Assembly (NCBI GenBank): GCA_903860985.1
Contig: CAIOSO010000039.1
Span: forward strand, 1 to 36,471
Source of the DNA: an uncultured Flavobacteriales bacterium
GTDB taxonomy: Bacteria; Bacteroidota; Bacteroidia; Flavobacteriales_D; Crocinitomicaceae
Length of the DNA: 36,471 nt
Direction of reading: 5' to 3'
Shown: one piece after another, positions 34,455-36,471 of the stretch
Numbering within the stretch: position 1 is the first letter of the stretch
How the letters are laid out: each line of letters starts with the position of its first letter
Notes under the pieces: generated by a model
What the model was told of the DNA's origin: nothing
The model's database searches: none
The model's input: the letters and a program-made list of their open reading frames with translations, nothing else
Program-made: the position numbers and the translations under genes

Positions 34455-36290
34455 CTACTGTTCGTCTGAGTCAACCTCGATGTTTGCATCTCCCCTCAAA
34501 AATCGGATGCGACTTCTTGCCTCGGTTGAGAACAAACTTCCTTTAAAATCAATCATTAAGCGCTTGTAATATTCAAGCGCTTTTTCTTTGTCCTGAAGTT
34601 GGTTTTCCGTTAAGTCGGCTAAGCGAAAAAGTGCGTCATCCCCGAGAATGTCGTCAGAATAAAATTTCAATAAATCCGTGTAGTAATCCATTGCTTCTGT
34701 CCATTTTCCTTGCTGTTCCATCGCTTTCCCTTTTCGAAATAAAATTTCATCTGCCAAAGAATGCATGGGGAAGTTTACTTGAATACTATCAAACAAAACA
34801 AATGCGGAATCATAGCGGTGTTGTTCGATGAGTCTTTCTGCAGTGGCAAACCACAACATCACCTGGTAATTACTGTCCAAACCATAATTATCCGTAATCA
34901 TCACCGATAATTGCAGCGCATCGTTGGCAATCATTTTTGATGTGGATTCTTTCAGTACATTCAATTGTCCTTGAGCAAAATCAAATTCACCATCGAAATA
35001 AAACACGCGGGCATTTTTATATTTTGCTTCATTGCCTATCTGTTCAAACTTAAAATCGGTATCCACTTGCATGTACAATAGGGATGCTTCCCATATGTCA
35101 CCTCCAAGGACATGAACATCTGCTAACTTCATTTTAACTTGTGCGCGTTGCATATCGGTCAAGCCCGGTGTTTCTAACAACCTGTTCAGTAATTCGATGG
35201 ATTCCAACACTTGTTCTGCATAAAACGCTTTGATGTGCGCTAATTCCAAGATAATCTGAAAGGTGAACCTAGATTTTCCAAGTCGCGTTAATGCATCCGT
35301 GTAATCTTGGATCGTGGCTTGGATTTCGGTGGATGAATAGGCCCGATTGGTGGTGATTTCTATGAAACGTGTATTCAATAAGGATTTTTGTGCCTCAAAG
35401 TATAATGCTTGACTCGAACCAAGTGAAATAACATACTCAAAGCATTTGCGAGCGATTTCATACGATTTGTTTTCAATACAAACCAACCCAAGTTCCATCA
35501 CCCGAGATCCATCACCTTGCACCCTCTTGTCCAATGCTTGTGCTTGTATAAAGGCTCCGTTAAAATTCTGGTTTTGGACAAATAACCAAATCAACATCTC
35601 CGCATAGATCAAAGGCGCATTTGTTTTTTGTGTTTTTGTGATTAATAACTCTTTCAGGGCCACGAAGTCAGAACCGTCACTTTTCGTTAAATCCACGCGG
35701 CTATTAATCGCTAATTGAATGGACTCTTTCATGCTTGGCTGCAATTCCAGGTATTCGATGTACTCTCGCATCATCTCAGACTTATTGCCTATCAATGAGT
35801 AATAATCAGCGTATTGGAAGTTAAATGGATAGCTCGGCGCAAGTTTTCTTCCTTTATCCAGACAGGTTTTCGCGAAATCAAATTTTCCCCTCGCGATAAA
35901 AGCCTGGTAAATTTGTATGGTTAATCCTGGATTGCTGTTCACTTCTTCAAGGATGTCCTCATAGATTTTACGCGCTTTCACCGCCTCGCTTATGTCTTCG
36001 TAAAATTGCGCAAAAGTAACTCGAAGTTCCAAGTCACCTGGATTCTGATTTACTTGTTTTTTAATGATTTTCTCCGCCGTTTTGACGTCTTTTATCTCTA
36101 ATAAACACTCAAAGTATCGGGTAAAAACGACTTTTGATGGGTCATTGGCATAGATTTTTTCATAGTAGGAACTTGCCTTTTCAAATTCACCATTGGTGTA
36201 ATAATACTGTGCTAATTGAATATCCGTATCGGTTTGACAAAAAGAACTACCGGCCAAGAAAAGGAAAAATAAGAGGAGAAAGGTTCTCAT
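34455..36290 (-). CDS. Exported tetratricopeptide-repeat protein
   Basis: 611 residues with a signal peptide (MRTFLLLFFLFLAGSSFCQ). TPR-type helix pairs run through the whole length; clear ones are 'QLAQYYYTNGEFEKASSYYEKIYANDPS' (about 26-53) near the N-terminus and 'GKWTEAMDYYTDLLKFYSDDILGDDALFRLADL' (about 534-566) near the C-terminus, the latter resembling YbgF/BamD-like spacing. It is probably a periplasmic scaffold; the partner is unknown. The ATG overlaps the stop of the upstream partial gene (ATGA), so the two are likely translated together. Confidence 0.85.
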   Translation of the reverse strand: MRTFLLLFFLFLAGSSFCQTDTDIQLAQYYYTNGEFEKASSYYEKIYANDPSKVVFTRYFECLLEIKDVKTAEKIIKKQVNQNPGDLELRVTFAQFYEDISEAVKARKIYEDILEEVNSNPGLTIQIYQAFIARGKFDFAKTCLDKGRKLAPSYPFNFQYADYYSLIGNKSEMMREYIEYLELQPSMKESIQLAINSRVDLTKSDGSDFVALKELLITKTQKTNAPLIYAEMLIWLFVQNQNFNGAFIQAQALDKRVQGDGSRVMELGLVCIENKSYEIARKCFEYVISLGSSQALYFEAQKSLLNTRFIEITTNRAYSSTEIQATIQDYTDALTRLGKSRFTFQIILELAHIKAFYAEQVLESIELLNRLLETPGLTDMQRAQVKMKLADVHVLGGDIWEASLLYMQVDTDFKFEQIGNEAKYKNARVFYFDGEFDFAQGQLNVLKESTSKMIANDALQLSVMITDNYGLDSNYQVMLWFATAERLIEQHRYDSAFVLFDSIQVNFPMHSLADEILFRKGKAMEQQGKWTEAMDYYTDLLKFYSDDILGDDALFRLADLTENQLQDKEKALEYYKRLMIDFKGSLFSTEARSRIRFLRGDANIEVDSDEQ

Positions 36291-36471
36291 GGATGGCTTA
36301 AGTTATTTTTCCTTAATAAGGCTAAAGATAACTGATTCAAATCATCATGTAATGCATGATACGTGTGAATCGTTTCTTCTTTTAATCTAAGGTGCTCTTC
36401 AAGTAAGACTTGTAATTGGTTGATTTTGTTTTTTTCGAACAAAATATAGGATTCGTATTTATCCCTGCTCC
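36287..36471 (-). CDS. C-terminal end of an unrecognised gene (5' part beyond window)
   Basis: Reading leftwards from the window's right edge, the minus strand is open for 60 codons to a TGA at 36289-36287 that overlaps the TPR gene's ATG. The visible peptide (ends in LLRKNNLSHP) is hydrophilic and helical, with a Leu/Glu-rich stretch (QLQVLLEEHLRLKEET) suggesting a coiled coil. I do not recognise the family. The 4-base overlap shows it heads the same transcription unit as the TPR gene. Confidence 0.65.
   Translation of the reverse strand, partial: SRDKYESYILFEKNKINQLQVLLEEHLRLKEETIHTYHALHDDLNQLSLALLRKNNLSHP

Noticed and set aside
1-36471. CRISPR array, tRNA, rRNA or insertion sequence
   Set aside because: No regular short repeats, no cloverleaf-like segment and no transposase with terminal repeats were seen by eye; gaps between genes are too small for most of these.

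Overview
The window looks like chromosomal DNA of a Bacteroidota bacterium, probably a free-living Flavobacteriales member (Crocinitomicaceae/Fluviicola-like). Reasons: four gene products carry or resemble type IX secretion (T9SS) cargo, three with clear C-terminal 'YPNP' sorting domains; family-restricted genes DUF4270 and DUF4271 are present; IspG is the long form with an inserted domain; Shine-Dalgarno motifs are rare; and the Bacteroidota -7 promoter element TAnnTTTG occurs a short distance upstream of many starts. These are inferences from sequence recognition; no search was run.

Layout. Positions 1-649 hold the 3' end of a large serine recombinase gene. It is AT-rich and runs convergently into the last codons of glmS, so this is most likely the edge of an integrated mobile element lying mostly left of the window. 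Positions 610-4583 (minus) form a run of single-domain glycogen-synthase-like gene, DUF4270 lipoprotein gene and glmS. Divergent from it (plus, 4669-6463) are panC, panD and a heptose-1-phosphate adenylyltransferase gene. An AsmA-like gene (minus), lysS (plus), a T9SS beta-propeller gene with an upstream SPOUT RNA methyltransferase gene (minus), then mutS, a binding-protein-like lipoprotein, a bacilliredoxin and an ArsC/Spx-like thiol protein (plus) reach 17385. Next come redoxin, T9SS serine protease and hemW (minus, 17382-21478), then udk and a large membrane histidine kinase (plus, to 25797), a TonB-domain lipoprotein (minus), ispG (plus), an RluA-family pseudouridine synthase with a long extra N-terminus, a T9SS thioredoxin-fold protein, hemD and DUF4271 (minus), a glutaryl-CoA dehydrogenase-like gene (plus), a TPR protein and the 3' end of an unknown gene (minus, to the right edge).

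Most of the content is housekeeping: amino sugar, pantothenate, heptose, isoprenoid and haem precursor enzymes, lysyl-tRNA synthetase, mismatch repair, RNA modification and thiol redox proteins. No gene-free stretch exceeds 300 bases; the largest gap is the 165 bp between the AsmA-like gene and lysS. I see no tRNA, rRNA, CRISPR array or insertion sequence. The most unusual points are the recombinase/glmS junction, whose reading frame borrows its stop codon from host DNA, and the extreme compactness of all six native convergent gene pairs (stop codons overlapping by 4 bases or separated by at most 1).
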